A stretch of 64,000 bases of DNA from Semisulcospira habei (Eukaryota; Mollusca; Gastropoda; Semisulcospiridae): the NCBI GenBank assembly GCA_036245525.1, contig BTPG01000005.1:180418123-180482122 (forward strand). The letters run 5' to 3'. Shown here in pieces: positions 33,551 to 43,479 of the stretch (position 1 is its first letter; every line of letters begins with the position of its first letter). Under the pieces are notes generated by a model, which was not told the origin of the DNA, ran no database searches, and saw nothing but the letters and a program-made list of their open reading frames with translations. The position numbers and the translations under genes are program-made.

Positions 33551-34220
33551 CACACGCATTTAAGGGCAGTCGGAACCCCCATCTCTCACCACACCGAATT
33601 GAGAAACTTGTCCCCAAACACATTTTTCAGCTTGGGCGAGTAAAGGGTTTAAAAGCTAACCAACTTTCACTACCCGGCTAAGGACCATTGGATTGAGCAC
33701 TCATGGCGAGGCATTTTAACAGGAGGCACAAGAAAGCGAAGGCGCAACGACACAAATACAGACAAAACGGTGGTCACACCAACACAGCAACTCTCAAGGA
33801 GAAGACAAAGGAAGCAAGAAAATTTATTCGGAACTTCTCCAAACACAAACTCACGGACCCGGAAATTCGAGCGCTGGGAAAAGGACTGAAATTTATTCCA
33901 GTCCCAAACGAGCCAAGAACGAAATCATATCAGCATTTGACGAACTCACCCGTAAAATACGCTGCAAATACCATTTTCAGAATCAGGACAAATCTGAGCG
34001 GATTCCACACCCACTACAGTTTATGTTACACTATAAGTGTATACGACCAATATCACGGTCGGGTAATTTTATAATTTCCCTTGATATGAAAATAACGAGG
34101 GTATAATTAGTACCACGGGCTCACGTGGAGTTGACAAGTGGCCGGCCCTACTAAGCTGGGACTAATGAATAAATAATGAGCCCTCGTTAGTAGTGAGGAA
34201 CACAGACTCCTGCTGACAAA

Positions 34221-34790
34221 GAATAATTATGAGAGTCAGTAATAGGTTACTGGTCAGCTAAGATCAGAGGACGCTGGCCACCATAATAGATGTGGAATAA
34301 TTAGGAGAGACAGTAATGGGTCCCTGGTCAGCTAAGATCAGAGGACGCTGGCCACCATAATAGATGTGAAATAATTAGGAGAGACAGTAATGGGTCCCTG
34401 GTCAGCTAAGATCAGAGGACGCTGGCCACCATAATAGATGTGGAATAATTATGAGAGACAGTAATGGGTTCCTTTGATAGCTAGGATCAGAGGACGCTGG
34501 CCACCATAATAGATGTGGAATAATTAGGAGAGACAGTAATGAGTTCCTTTGATAGCTAGGATCAGAGGACGCTGACCAGCATAATAGATGTGGAATAATT
34601 ATGAGAGACAGTAATGGGTCCCTGGTCAGCTAGGATCAGAGGGCGCTATCCACCAGAGCAGATGGGGGATAGATTATGGGCGACAGTAATAGCTCCTTTG
34701 ACAGATAGGGTCAGGGGACGCTGGCCACCATGATAGATGTGGAATAATATGGGTGACAGTAATAGCCCTTTGACTGGTTGAGACAAAGGG
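34221..34790. repeat. 74-bp tandem repeat inside the solo LTR
   Basis: About seven units, each containing gagagacagtaatgggt, cagctaagatcagaggacgc and ccaccataatagatgtgg. It lies directly upstream of the TATA element, where LTR enhancers usually sit. Confidence 0.85.
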
Positions 34791-34812
34791 GCGATGCCCT
34801 CGGCCAGAACGG

Positions 34813-34820
34813 GTATATAT
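34813..34820 (+). promoter_or_regulatory. TATA element of the solo LTR
   Basis: TATATATA, about 260 bp before the AATAAA at 35076-35081. The spacing fits a U3/R boundary. Confidence 0.5.
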
Positions 34821-36857
34821 ATTGGGGGTAAACACCAGAACGGGAGAGCTCACAACGAAGAAAACGAGATAGAGAGAGAGCTCGCACAATGACCAGAACG
34901 AGAGAGCTCACAACGAAGGGAACGAGATAGATAGAGAGTACACAACGAAGAGAGTGAGATAGATAGATAGAGGGAGCTGAGAAGCGAGAGACCGAGCTCC
35001 GGTATTTTCGCCATTTTAGTATGCCATGCTAGTAGGTTGGTTGTGCCCAACCTATTAGACCCACGATGACCAAGAAATAAAAGACTCTTCTGGAAACACT
35101 CTTGTCTGGCTGCGTCTTCCATCTACAACACCTTGCGTGTGGCTGCGGTAGTGTAACATTTAGCTCAGGGTACACCCCACAAAGGGCAAACGGTCCAATT
35201 GAACAATACATCAGCAACACAAAGGAAGAATTAACGCATGTCAAGCACACGAAGCAATTTCACGAGAGAGGAACGTGAAGCACTCAAGGCACTCAAAAAT
35301 AATACGGACATCGCTTTAAAAAAAGCCGACAAAAACGGCACAATCGTACTCCTCAACAGAGACGATTACATCAGGGAGGGTTTGAGACAACTGGAGGACG
35401 GAATACACTACGAGAAAACAGATGCGGCAAACACAGAGGCCATCATAGCCGAAATCCTCAACACATCTGAGACACTATACAGAACTAAGAAGATAGACAA
35501 ACAAACCTACAAGTTCCTACGACAAACGGAAACCTACAAAAACACAGCCTCCTTCTACCTACTTCCCAAAATCCACAAACACCCAACAGAGGTGTTGGAT
35601 GACATGGAGAAAAATGGAATGCAAGGGAGAATTATAGCGGGTCGCCCAATCGTGGCACAGTCAGCAAGCCCGACTATAGCTATAGCGAAATTTGTGGATC
35701 TCCACCTACTACCGTTCGTACAAAAACAACCTACATACATCAGAGACACACCGGCGTTCATCAATAAAATTGAACAAACAAGGATCCCCCGAGAAACTAA
35801 GCTAGTATGCTATGACGTCACATCGATGTACAGTAACATGGAATTCCACGAATTGCTGGAGGCAGTGAACCAAACAGTCCCGGACATAGTTGAAACACCA
35901 CCTATGCCACCGATTGAAAAACACCACCTCCTCAGATTCCTGGAGATTATCCTCACGAACAACGTCTTCACCTTCAATGGACAGCTCTACCGACAAATTA
36001 TCGGCGCCCCGATGGGCTCTAAAGTTTCACCGGAAGCCTGCGACATCAATATGGGCATAATACTGAACAATATCATCAACCTTTTTGAGGAGAGAGAGAA
36101 AATCATTTGGAACGGAAGATACAGAGATGACGGCTTCCAAATGTGGAATGCGGACAATGACACCATCAACAGGTTTTTTAACCTCGCCAACTCCTATCAC
36201 CCACTCCTGAAATTCACATACACAATCGAAGACCATACAGCTACCTTCCTGGACACTCAAGTTTACAAGGGAGAGCGTTTTGAGCGTGAAGGAATACTGG
36301 ACATCAAAACATACAGAAAACCGACAGAAACTTATCAATACCTACAAAGGGATTCAGCTCACCCTCAACACGTCTTCAAAGCTCTGATTCGGGGGGAAAC
36401 AACAAGATATATGAGGACTAACAGCAACAGAACAGACCTACACGAACAGATCCATCTGTTCCACGACAAAATGACGGACCGGGGATACAAACAGACGGAA
36501 CGGGGATACAAACAGACGGAACTCACGCAAGAAACGGACACAGTACTCGCGAAAGACAGAAAACAACTCCTAGCGGAAAGACCGAAGAAAGCAGGAAAAA
36601 CACCTCTGGTCATGGTCACCCCATACTACCCCAGTATCAAGCACATACAAAGGAAAATTCAAACACACTGGCACCACATGACGAGAGACCCAGAGTGTAA
36701 AACACTCTTCCCCAATCCACCGCTGATCGCCTATAAGCGACATAAAAACATAAAGGACTTGATTATATCAGCGAAACTCAACACAAAGAGAGACACAGCC
36801 GTGTCAGCCACGGACATAAACAAAACACTAGAAGACGACGCCGCAAACAACAACTAA

Positions 36858-37700
36858 CCACCACGGCAACAACGGCCCTCCAAGCAAGGATTAGAAACCA
36901 TCGACCCTAAACAGAGCACCCCATCCACCAACCAAAGACAAAGCTCATCACGTTTAATCCCCCTTCACACTCTCGCTCTCAGCTCAACGACAGGGAAACC
37001 AACCACACACACAGCATGAAGCTCAAACCCCGTAGGGGACTCTCAGCCATCCACCCCAACTAGGGTAAGAAAAGGATGTAAGAAGCATACAGTACTCCAC
37101 GTAATCCAGTTTGCCCCATGGACCCAACGAGAATCAGACCCGCTGCCACGAAGAAAGCAAGCAACATTACGCCTAATTCCCCACAGACAGCCCGGAGCAA
37201 CGATACAAGCTTATCTCCTCTCCCCGCGTCAGCCCTAAAGACAACGAGACGGAGGAAAAGAAAGCGGTTTAACCCACGACCATACTCCAACGGGACGATC
37301 AAGCCGGATTAACAAGGATCTACTACCGCGTCAAAGAAAAAACGGCCACATTTCACAACCAACAACTGCCCGTCACCCTAAACTCATCGGACCAGGAAAA
37401 CTACGTAACCCTTAAGCACAGCCCACTACACTGCCCAATCCGCGATTCCTCTTCTACACACCCCACCAGACTTCAAGAGACAGAATCCCACGAACGGATA
37501 AGGAGAAACACGTAGGTTAACTCCAACATCACGACACTAACAACGCACCCACCAACTTAAACGACAACCCTCTACGACATCAACAACGCACCCACCCACT
37601 TAAACGACAGCCCTCTACAACAATAGGCCGGTTCCCTGACGAGTATATCGGAGCCTGTAGTCACAGACTACGAATACCGATCGAAACGCCTCCCGAGTGC
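36858..37700 (+). other. 3' region of the PLE, no gene recognised
   Basis: AC-rich with only short frames. A near-duplicate tract recurs at 37545-37580 and 37582-37620 (caacaacgcacccac ... cttaaacgac). At 37636-37687 ctgacga, a possible helix atcgg/ccgat and cgaaac occur in hammerhead-core order, but the outer stems were not found. Confidence 0.4.
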
Positions 37701-37794
37701 TTCACATAACACAACGCATGCGACAGCAGCGACCACCAACAACTCGGAGAATAAACAGGCGTCGGGACCAGAGTGACAGGATGCATACCTGGGT

Positions 37795-37860
37795 GGGACC
37801 GGTCTTGCTTTCTTACCACAAGCCCTATAGAATCTTCGTTCGCGAAGTCAAGCCAAGAGA
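37795..37860 (+). mobile_element. LINE 3' end fragment right of the PLE
   Basis: acaagccctatagaatcttc + gttcgcgaagtcaagccaag matches the 3' end of the minus-strand LINE at 22.1 kb, followed by an (AAT)n-like tail. It is read as the downstream part of the LINE copy split by the PLE. Confidence 0.7.
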
Positions 37861-37931
37861 GAATAATATTAATAATAATTATTATAATTCGTGGTATTTT
37901 TATGGCGCCGTGATTAGTACAATACATCTCC

Positions 37932-38060
37932 AACCCCTTCACTGCCGAGAAAAAGTGAACGCGATCAAAGGTTGTGTCAGAATAGCTTGACGCCTGTCGG
38001 CACCAAGCTATTCTGACACCACCCTTCAACTATCATGGACGATCTGTCTCCAGAGCTGAG
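37932..38060. mobile_element. Chimeric palindromic MITE (B end, A' core)
   Basis: The left end ccaaCCCCTTCACTGCCGAG + gaaaaagtgaacgcgatc is the family B end, but the hairpin that follows (gtgtcagaatagcttgacgc / gctattctgacaccaccctt) is family A'. Confidence 0.6.
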
Positions 38061-38264
38061 ACGCGAACCTCAACATTTACATCTGCGTTCTAACTGCCTC
38101 AGGCCGAGCAGACCCGTTTGTTTTCGATCATTCGAGGAGAGCGATAGCCGAGAGCGATTTTTGACCAAAAAACGTGGTTACTTCGCTAGTGATAATCCTT
38201 AGGAACATCAGTCATAGGTCTGTCCTTTGTTAAATTGCTGAATGTAAGATACCATAGGACCAGC

Positions 38265-38372
38265 AATAGGCGCGGACCTTCGCGAGTACACGTGAACACA
38301 GTAGTAAGATGTGTTGGTTTCCATGAGCGGCCACTTCCTGGGGTGCGGAAGCTCATGCAGATCTACACCTCC
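38265..38372. mobile_element. Remnant of a family B-like palindrome
   Basis: ccatgagcggccacttcctg ... gaagctcatgcagatctaca + cctcctac resembles a mutated B core. The arms are only partly complementary. Confidence 0.3.
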
Positions 38373-38500
38373 TACAAATCGGCAGTATTTTGGAGGTGCA
38401 TGTTCTGCTGGCAACGTTGCCTTTGTAGTGAGTATTGTGACTGCTTTACTACTAAGGAATCTGGATAGTGTAAAAGAAGCCAAGAAGCGCGTGCGTGTAC

Positions 38501-39000
38501 NNNNNNNNNNNNNNNNNNNNNNNNNNNNNNNNNNNNNNNNNNNNNNNNNNNNNNNNNNNNNNNNNNNNNNNNNNNNNNNNNNNNNNNNNNNNNNNNNNNN
38601 NNNNNNNNNNNNNNNNNNNNNNNNNNNNNNNNNNNNNNNNNNNNNNNNNNNNNNNNNNNNNNNNNNNNNNNNNNNNNNNNNNNNNNNNNNNNNNNNNNNN
38701 NNNNNNNNNNNNNNNNNNNNNNNNNNNNNNNNNNNNNNNNNNNNNNNNNNNNNNNNNNNNNNNNNNNNNNNNNNNNNNNNNNNNNNNNNNNNNNNNNNNN
38801 NNNNNNNNNNNNNNNNNNNNNNNNNNNNNNNNNNNNNNNNNNNNNNNNNNNNNNNNNNNNNNNNNNNNNNNNNNNNNNNNNNNNNNNNNNNNNNNNNNNN
38901 NNNNNNNNNNNNNNNNNNNNNNNNNNNNNNNNNNNNNNNNNNNNNNNNNNNNNNNNNNNNNNNNNNNNNNNNNNNNNNNNNNNNNNNNNNNNNNNNNNNN
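38501..39000. other. Assembly gap (500 N)
   Basis: Exactly 500 N, of unknown real length. Confidence 0.98.
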
Positions 39001-39179
39001 ACTGAGTATACAACACGCTGACTTATGGAATTGAGACTAAAGCTGAGCCCGATGTCATACCGCGACTAAGGGCTGGCAACGGAGAGCACGAGGGAAATCA
39101 CTGATTTTTGGATTACTGTTCAGTTCAGTGACATTTTGCGGACGCAGAAGCAAATTAATTTTCAAGGGAAAAAAACAAC

Positions 39180-39283
39180 AACAAACAAACAACCCCCCCC
39201 CCCCCCACAAACAAACAAAAATCCCCAAATAAACAAAACAAACAACAAACCAAACAACACATACACTGTGACACTCCACACAC

Positions 39284-39319
<36 letters not shown>

Positions 39320-39365
39320 CACACACACACAAACCCACAACAACAACAACCCTAAAAAAAAACCC
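39180..39365. repeat. Low-complexity C/A-rich tract with (CA)n
   Basis: A C-run at 39192-39206, aaac/aaca units, then (CA)n at 39277-39331. Nothing coding. Confidence 0.85.
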
Positions 39366-39669
39366 AACATAACAAACACAAAAACTGATATACTCAGATT
39401 TCAAACGGTGCTTATTAATTTTTTTGAAAAGGTATAACATGCTCATGAATCATTACACTAATAATAATACTAATTGCTATTATTAAATTATTATCAGTTA
39501 TAAATGGCATTGTGATATTGCTTTTTTAACAATAATAAATTAATATTTTTTATTTATTATTACTATTATACTATTATTATAGCGATGATGGCACGGACAA
39601 TTCTTTTTTTTTTTTTTTTTTAGGTTTTTGCACTCATTCATATCTGTTCTCCTCGACTTTCACGCATAG

Positions 39670-40248
39670 GTCTGCTGATGTACTGGCTAGAGTGAAGGAC
39701 TTACAGTCGAGGCTGGATGATGTACTAGCTAGAGTGAAGGACTTACAGTCGAGGCTGGATGATGTACTGGCTATAATAGAGTGAAGGACTTACAGTCGAG
39801 GCTGGATGGAGTGCCGACAGTGAAGAGAAAAGTTTCGGTCTTGATGGCGGTTAACATGATGTCCATCTCGTCCTGGGCGTTCGTCTCCTGCTCCTGGTGG
39901 ATAGACGGAGATAGCGGCTCAAGCACTTCGTCGCACAGGGCAGGCATTCTAGCGAAACCAAGGACACGCAAGGGTGGTTCTGTGGGCAACCAGGGTAGGC
40001 TCCAGTATGCACGATTGTCCGGTGCCACGGCTAGTAGAGAAGATGATTCACTGAGCCCACAGTACAAGAATGATGCAATGGGAAAAAGCAGGGATATCAG
40101 TGCCAAAACTCCGCTCCAAGTCAGTGACAACTCAGTGATGCCGCAACAATCTGACGGCAAGCGGGGTACTTCCAATTCACTAAATTTGGAGAAGATGAAA
40201 TATAGTATGTCCTGGATGAATTTGCAGACAAGTCTCCCCGGATCGTGA
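39670..40248 (+). CDS. Possible exon: coiled-coil repeats and hydrophobic segment
   Basis: A 42-bp unit repeated three times (39676-39811) encodes the 14-residue DVLARVKDLQSRLD, two perfect heptads of a coiled coil. A 5-bp insertion in the third unit (ctataatagag) changes frame. After it, the frame 39781-40248 continues through VSVLMAVNMMSISSWAFVS (hydrophobic, possibly membrane) and a Ser/Arg-rich tail to a stop. AG acceptors precede it (tttttttag near 39622, gcatag at 39669). If real, this is an exon truncated by the 38.5-kb gap, or a pseudogene because of the frame change. The opposite strand is also open for 179 codons. The family is not recognised. Confidence 0.35.
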
Positions 40249-40249
40249 T

Positions 40250-40965
40250 AGTGTCCAAAAAGCGATGAAGATCGAGTTGTTGCAATAATGACTGTCAGGT
40301 AAAGAAACACGGCTGCAATGAGTCAAGTTGGAATCAATGCTCGCGGCCTTTCAACTTTCTTTCAATGCAGAACTTGTAAGGCGTATGCATCTCTGATCCA
40401 AAACAAAGCTGTTATTAGCAGTGGCGTTGCAGCACGTTTGAAAACAAACTCGAATCTGAGAGCGGAAAGTGAGAGAGCGGCTTATTATGCGGGGCTGCTG
40501 AACGCGGAATATAATCAGCGGGCTCACTCGGCGGTCAGGTAAGGCCGCACGCGGGGCTGGCTGGCTCGCCGAGTCTGTCGCTCCGTGTATTGACGTCACG
40601 GGCGAAGCTTGGCGGCACGTTTGCAAGACCTTCAGTGTACCTTTTACATACATGAGATAAAGGTAGAACCGAACCCAGAGATCAAGAGAAAAGGGATGGG
40701 AGTACGTAGAGGGAAGACTTAAAAGATTTTTCGCTCTCTGCAAATGGACACTAATGTGGGGCACAGACCCTATAAACAGACGGGTCAGTAAACCAAAGCC
40801 TACACAGTCATGACCGACTGCGGCGCCGCATGCCCCGATCGGTACTTTTGTGATTTGTTTCAGAAGCCGCCGCCTGTTCACACATTCTGACCATAGACCG
40901 AACTCCCCAATTTTTTTCGGCCCTCTGAAAGACTGTATTACAATTTCTGGATCAGTCGAGCATAG
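40250..40965. other. Spacer, nothing recognised
   Basis: No repeats seen. The minus-strand frame 40351-40977 (208 codons) has no recognisable domain and lacks flanking exons, so it was not called. Confidence 0.35.
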
Positions 40966-41056
40966 TATGGGCGCCACTAAGCGGATATTCTGGCATCACC
41001 CTTGAACTATCATGCGGCTCGATCCGGCCGTGGCTTGTCGGGGCTAAATGAGTTAA
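40966..41056. mobile_element. Right half of a family A/A' MITE
   Basis: ggatattctggcatcaccct + tgaactatcatg, then gtcggggctaaatgagTTAA. The left half is missing. Confidence 0.5.
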
Positions 41057-41309
41057 ATCAGTAGACTACCTGTGAGTGCTTTAACCCCTTCACTGACAGT
41101 GATCGCAAGCTGTGATTCCGTCTTCTGAGATCCTTCAGTGTAAACCGTGAACCCGGCCCGAGCCCAAAGCCGGAAACGTGTTCAGACTGAGTGGTCAGGT
41201 CTAACTGAAGAACTTAGAAACAGGGCCAGCGAGTCAGCATAAGACGTAAACACTGACTACACGACCACAGCCCCTATAAAGTCAGTCCTGGTAAATCAAG
41301 GTGTCACAG

Positions 41310-41623
41310 AGGAGTCCGAAATAGCTCAGGCGGTTAAACGTCGGAGCAGGAGAGCGAAGGGAATCGCCGGGTCGTGGGTTCGAATCCCGTCCCGGCCCTG
41401 GTAGCTGGACTCACAATCCAGGGGAAAAAAACGGATTTGTTCAATAACATGTCCGTTGAAAGGTCCTGGTAAATAAAAATGGCACAGTTGGAGTGCGCCT
41501 GAGTTGATCAGTGTTCAGGTCGTAATCCATAGGCAATAGATTTCCCTGTACCCCATAACCCGCCCGTCAGGGCCCTCCATGATCACCTCGGTGCTGTGGA
41601 CGTTAAACCCGAACTAACCAACC
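41310..41623 (+). mobile_element. tRNA-headed SINE inserted in an older SINE
   Basis: A full unit from gagtccgaaatagctcagg to gttaaacccgaactaacc, flanked by a perfect 12-bp target duplication aaggtgtcacag (41298-41309 and 41624-41635). The duplicated target is the middle of an older SINE, whose halves flank it. Confidence 0.8.
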
Positions 41624-41624
41624 A

Positions 41625-41800
41625 AGGTGTCACAGTTGCAGTTCGCCTGAATTGATACGTCAGTGTTCACCTGATCGCCTGTACTCTATTGGGCAACATA
41701 TCATCCCGAGTGTCCCTGTCCCTATAACCCGCCCGGTGAGGCAGTCCATTCACTATCACTCCCGTTCCGTAGTGGACGTTAAACCCCGAACTAACTAAGC
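41625..41800 (+). mobile_element. 3' half of the older, host SINE
   Basis: gttgcagttcgcctgaattg ... tataacccgcccggtgaggc ... gtggacgttaaaccccgaac is the SINE 3' body with several mutations. Its upstream piece is at 41282-41309. Confidence 0.7.
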
Positions 41801-42135
41801 ACTTGAACCAACCACTGGACGCCCGACACAACTGACTACAGCCCCGGCAAGAGGCATAGATCCTCAGTTGCGGGGGCTCATGAGGATCTATGCCTCTTGC
41901 AGTTGTGTCGGCTTTTTTCTCGGCAGTGACTCAAGATGTTAACAGAATGCGCGTGAGTGCGTGACTAGACTAAGACGCCTACACAGTACGTAATAGCCAA
42001 CCGATAATGATAGCCGATTACACATGTGGGCAGCTAGCGGAACAGCCAAAACACTAGCCAAATCCTACGTGACCACCTTGTGTTTTCAGTGCGCGAGGCC
42101 ATGCCAATCCGACGCTACTCAGTAATGAACAGTTG

Positions 42136-42333
42136 TTAACCCCTTCGGTGCCGGTGGACGCAGGTTGAGTTTCTCAATAATTAACCCTTCGGGTGTCGCG
42201 GATAGCGGAATCAGTCGCGATTATTTCGCAAGACACCGATCCTAAAGCGCAGCGTCGCAACTGCTGGGGCTAATGAGGATCTATGTCTCGTTCAGTGAAA
42301 CAGGTTCACCGTTTCTCGTCACTGAAGGGTTAA
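42136..42333. mobile_element. Family B MITE with an internal second TTAA end
   Basis: TTAACCCCTTCGGTGCC at the left and CACTGAAGGGTTAA at the right. A second TTAACCCTTCGGGTGTCGCG starts at 42181 inside it. Only the right half of the B hairpin is intact (ggggctaatgaggatctatg). Confidence 0.55.
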
Positions 42334-42419
42334 TTCTACTATACGCACTCACCGACACACTGGTGATATTCACATAAATTACCTGTGCGGCAGGAGCGTA
42401 GGAATCGGGGGTGAGGGAG

Positions 42420-42507
42420 GGGAACGGGCAAGCCCCCCCCCCATACCCCCCCCTCCCCCAATGAAAATGTGTAGAAGGGGAGAACTTCTCTTTCTTTTCT
42501 TTTTTTT

Positions 42508-42538
<31 letters not shown>

Positions 42539-42560
42539 GGCATTTTTCTATAAAAAAAAA
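42420..42560. repeat. Homopolymer cluster (C, T, G, A runs)
   Basis: C runs at 42435-42456, T and G runs at 42500-42540, and an A run at 42553. Run lengths are doubtful. Confidence 0.85.
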
Positions 42561-42564
42561 ATTG

Positions 42565-43405
42565 GGAGAAAAAATCATGAAAATGTTCATGTTAGATTTT
42601 GTTTAGCCTGGAAGTACTATACACACCCTCAACAGCCTTTTCAGACGCTGGATTGACGTACCCCTCCTACCCTTCAGTTTTTGGAGGCAGGAAACTAGTT
42701 AAAAAATACTCTCCCCCCCCCTCCTCCCCCCGCCATGACAAATATCTTTCCTTTGCCGCTGTACGGTGCAACAGCAGAGTTAAACACCAACTAGTCCGCC
42801 GCACTTTAAAACACGAACATTACTCTCAAAATAAAGTACGGCCGCTGGAGCCGCCGGCCCCGGCCAGCACTGGCGCAGAATTAACTCATTCGAGACGTGC
42901 CGCCTCCGGATACGCGGCACTTGATGAGCCCCGGCCGCCGAGCGGCTGCATCCGAAACTGAAACATGGAACCTATTCCTTTTTACCATTAGACATGGGAG
43001 CGGACGCTTCAGGAACTGTCACAAAGTACCCCGTTTACTGATTATCGTGAGCTCGTGCCATGGATCTCTGATGAAGTCCCATGTGCAAACTGGCACGGAT
43101 TCTCATGAGCCCTGCAGTCGCCGGGCAATGCCGCTCAGCCTAGTGACAGTCAATGTCAACCCAGGCTTCCGATCATCAACTTTTGGTCGGAACCGACTAC
43201 CGGGAAATCGTGAACAAATTGTACAACTTACTGTCAGTGTCTGCATTATGTATTAGTCTGTCTAAGATTTCCTGTAGTCACTACGCAGCAGTTTTACCTA
43301 CATGCACCAGCGTTTTCCTCTCCACTGGTGACAGCTCTCAAACTAATCCGCTCAGTACTACTCAGTAAGATCCACGGCCATAAATGGCACGCGCACACAA
43401 AGCGG
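42565..43405. other. Spacer, nothing recognised
   Basis: No domain-bearing frame. tggcacggattctcatgagccctgc near 43093 is a faint family B-like half (first 20 bases are diagnostic). Confidence 0.35.
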
Positions 43406-43410
43406 TTTCA

Positions 43411-43475
43411 TCAAGAGGCATAGATCCTCATGAGCCCCCGCAGTTGCGGGGGCTCATGAAGATCTATACCTCCTG
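43411..43475. mobile_element. Family B hairpin core
   Basis: tcaagaggcatagatcctca + cccccgcagttgcggggg centre + complement ending atacctcctga. The outer TTAA ends are not identified. Confidence 0.6.
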
Positions 43476-43479
43476 AGGG

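Larger units (their letters stand above)
34024..35158. mobile_element. Solo LTR inserted in the PLE RT
   Basis: 1,135 bp starting TGTTACACTA and ending TAGTGTAACA (perfect 10-bp terminal inverted repeat, TG...CA), flanked by TTTA at 34020-34023 and 35159-35162 (4-bp target duplication). Inside are a 74-bp tandem array (34221-34790), a TATATATA promoter element at 34813 and AATAAA at 35076 shortly before the 3' end, in the order expected of an LTR. Removing it with one TTTA restores the PLE reading frame at that point. The ends and the 4-bp duplication fit the Ty3/gypsy type. No internal region remains, so recombination between two LTRs is inferred. Confidence 0.85.
33703..36857 (+). pseudogene. 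Penelope-like reverse transcriptase, interrupted
   Basis: The PLE RT runs in pieces. 33703-33918 carries the N-terminal PLE block (FIRNFSKHKLTDPEIRALG, GLKFIPVP). One frame change near 33918 leads to 34019. A solo LTR (34024-35158) interrupts. After it the frame resumes to about 35260, then a second frame change leads into a 539-codon frame (35238-36857). Motifs: KKADKNGTIVLLNRDDY, FYLLPKIHK, GRPIVAQSASPT, motif A CYDVTSMYSNM (Asp at 35814), IIGAPMGSKVSPEACDI, catalytic YRDD at 36120-36131, and the thumb/C-terminal KRHKNIKDLI. The frame ends about 25 residues later, with no GIY-YIG or Cys-rich linker visible here or in the next 800 bp. Two frameshifts and the LTR make it non-functional. The Penelope assignment is firm; the subclade is not. 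Confidence 0.85.
31041..37700 (+). mobile_element. Penelope-like element (PLE) with nested solo LTR
   Basis: An element of about 6.7 kb, AC-rich on the plus strand. Its order is a coiled-coil ORF (31339-32085), about 1.1 kb without a clear gene, duplicated blocks with an about 34-bp repeat (33163-33550), the RT ORF (33703-36857, interrupted by a solo LTR), then a 3' region without a recognised gene. LINE fragments on both sides suggest insertion into a LINE 3' end. The boundaries are approximate and no target duplication was found. Confidence 0.7.
41081..41942. mobile_element. Family B MITE split by SINEs
   Basis: TTAACCCCTTCACTGACAGTG (20-base core diagnostic) at 41081 and GGCAGTGACTCAAGATGTTAA ending at 41942 are B-type ends. 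The hairpin lies at 41847-41900. Two SINE sequences sit between the left end and the hairpin, expanding it to about 860 bp. Confidence 0.55.

Noticed and set aside
39771..40310. 179-codon minus-strand frame
   Set aside because: It is antisense to the heptad-repeat frame. The plus strand gives a perfect coiled-coil periodicity, which is the better reading if either is coding.
40351..40977. 208-codon minus-strand frame as a gene
   Set aside because: No recognisable domain, no flanking exons and ordinary composition. Chance openness cannot be excluded, so it was not called.
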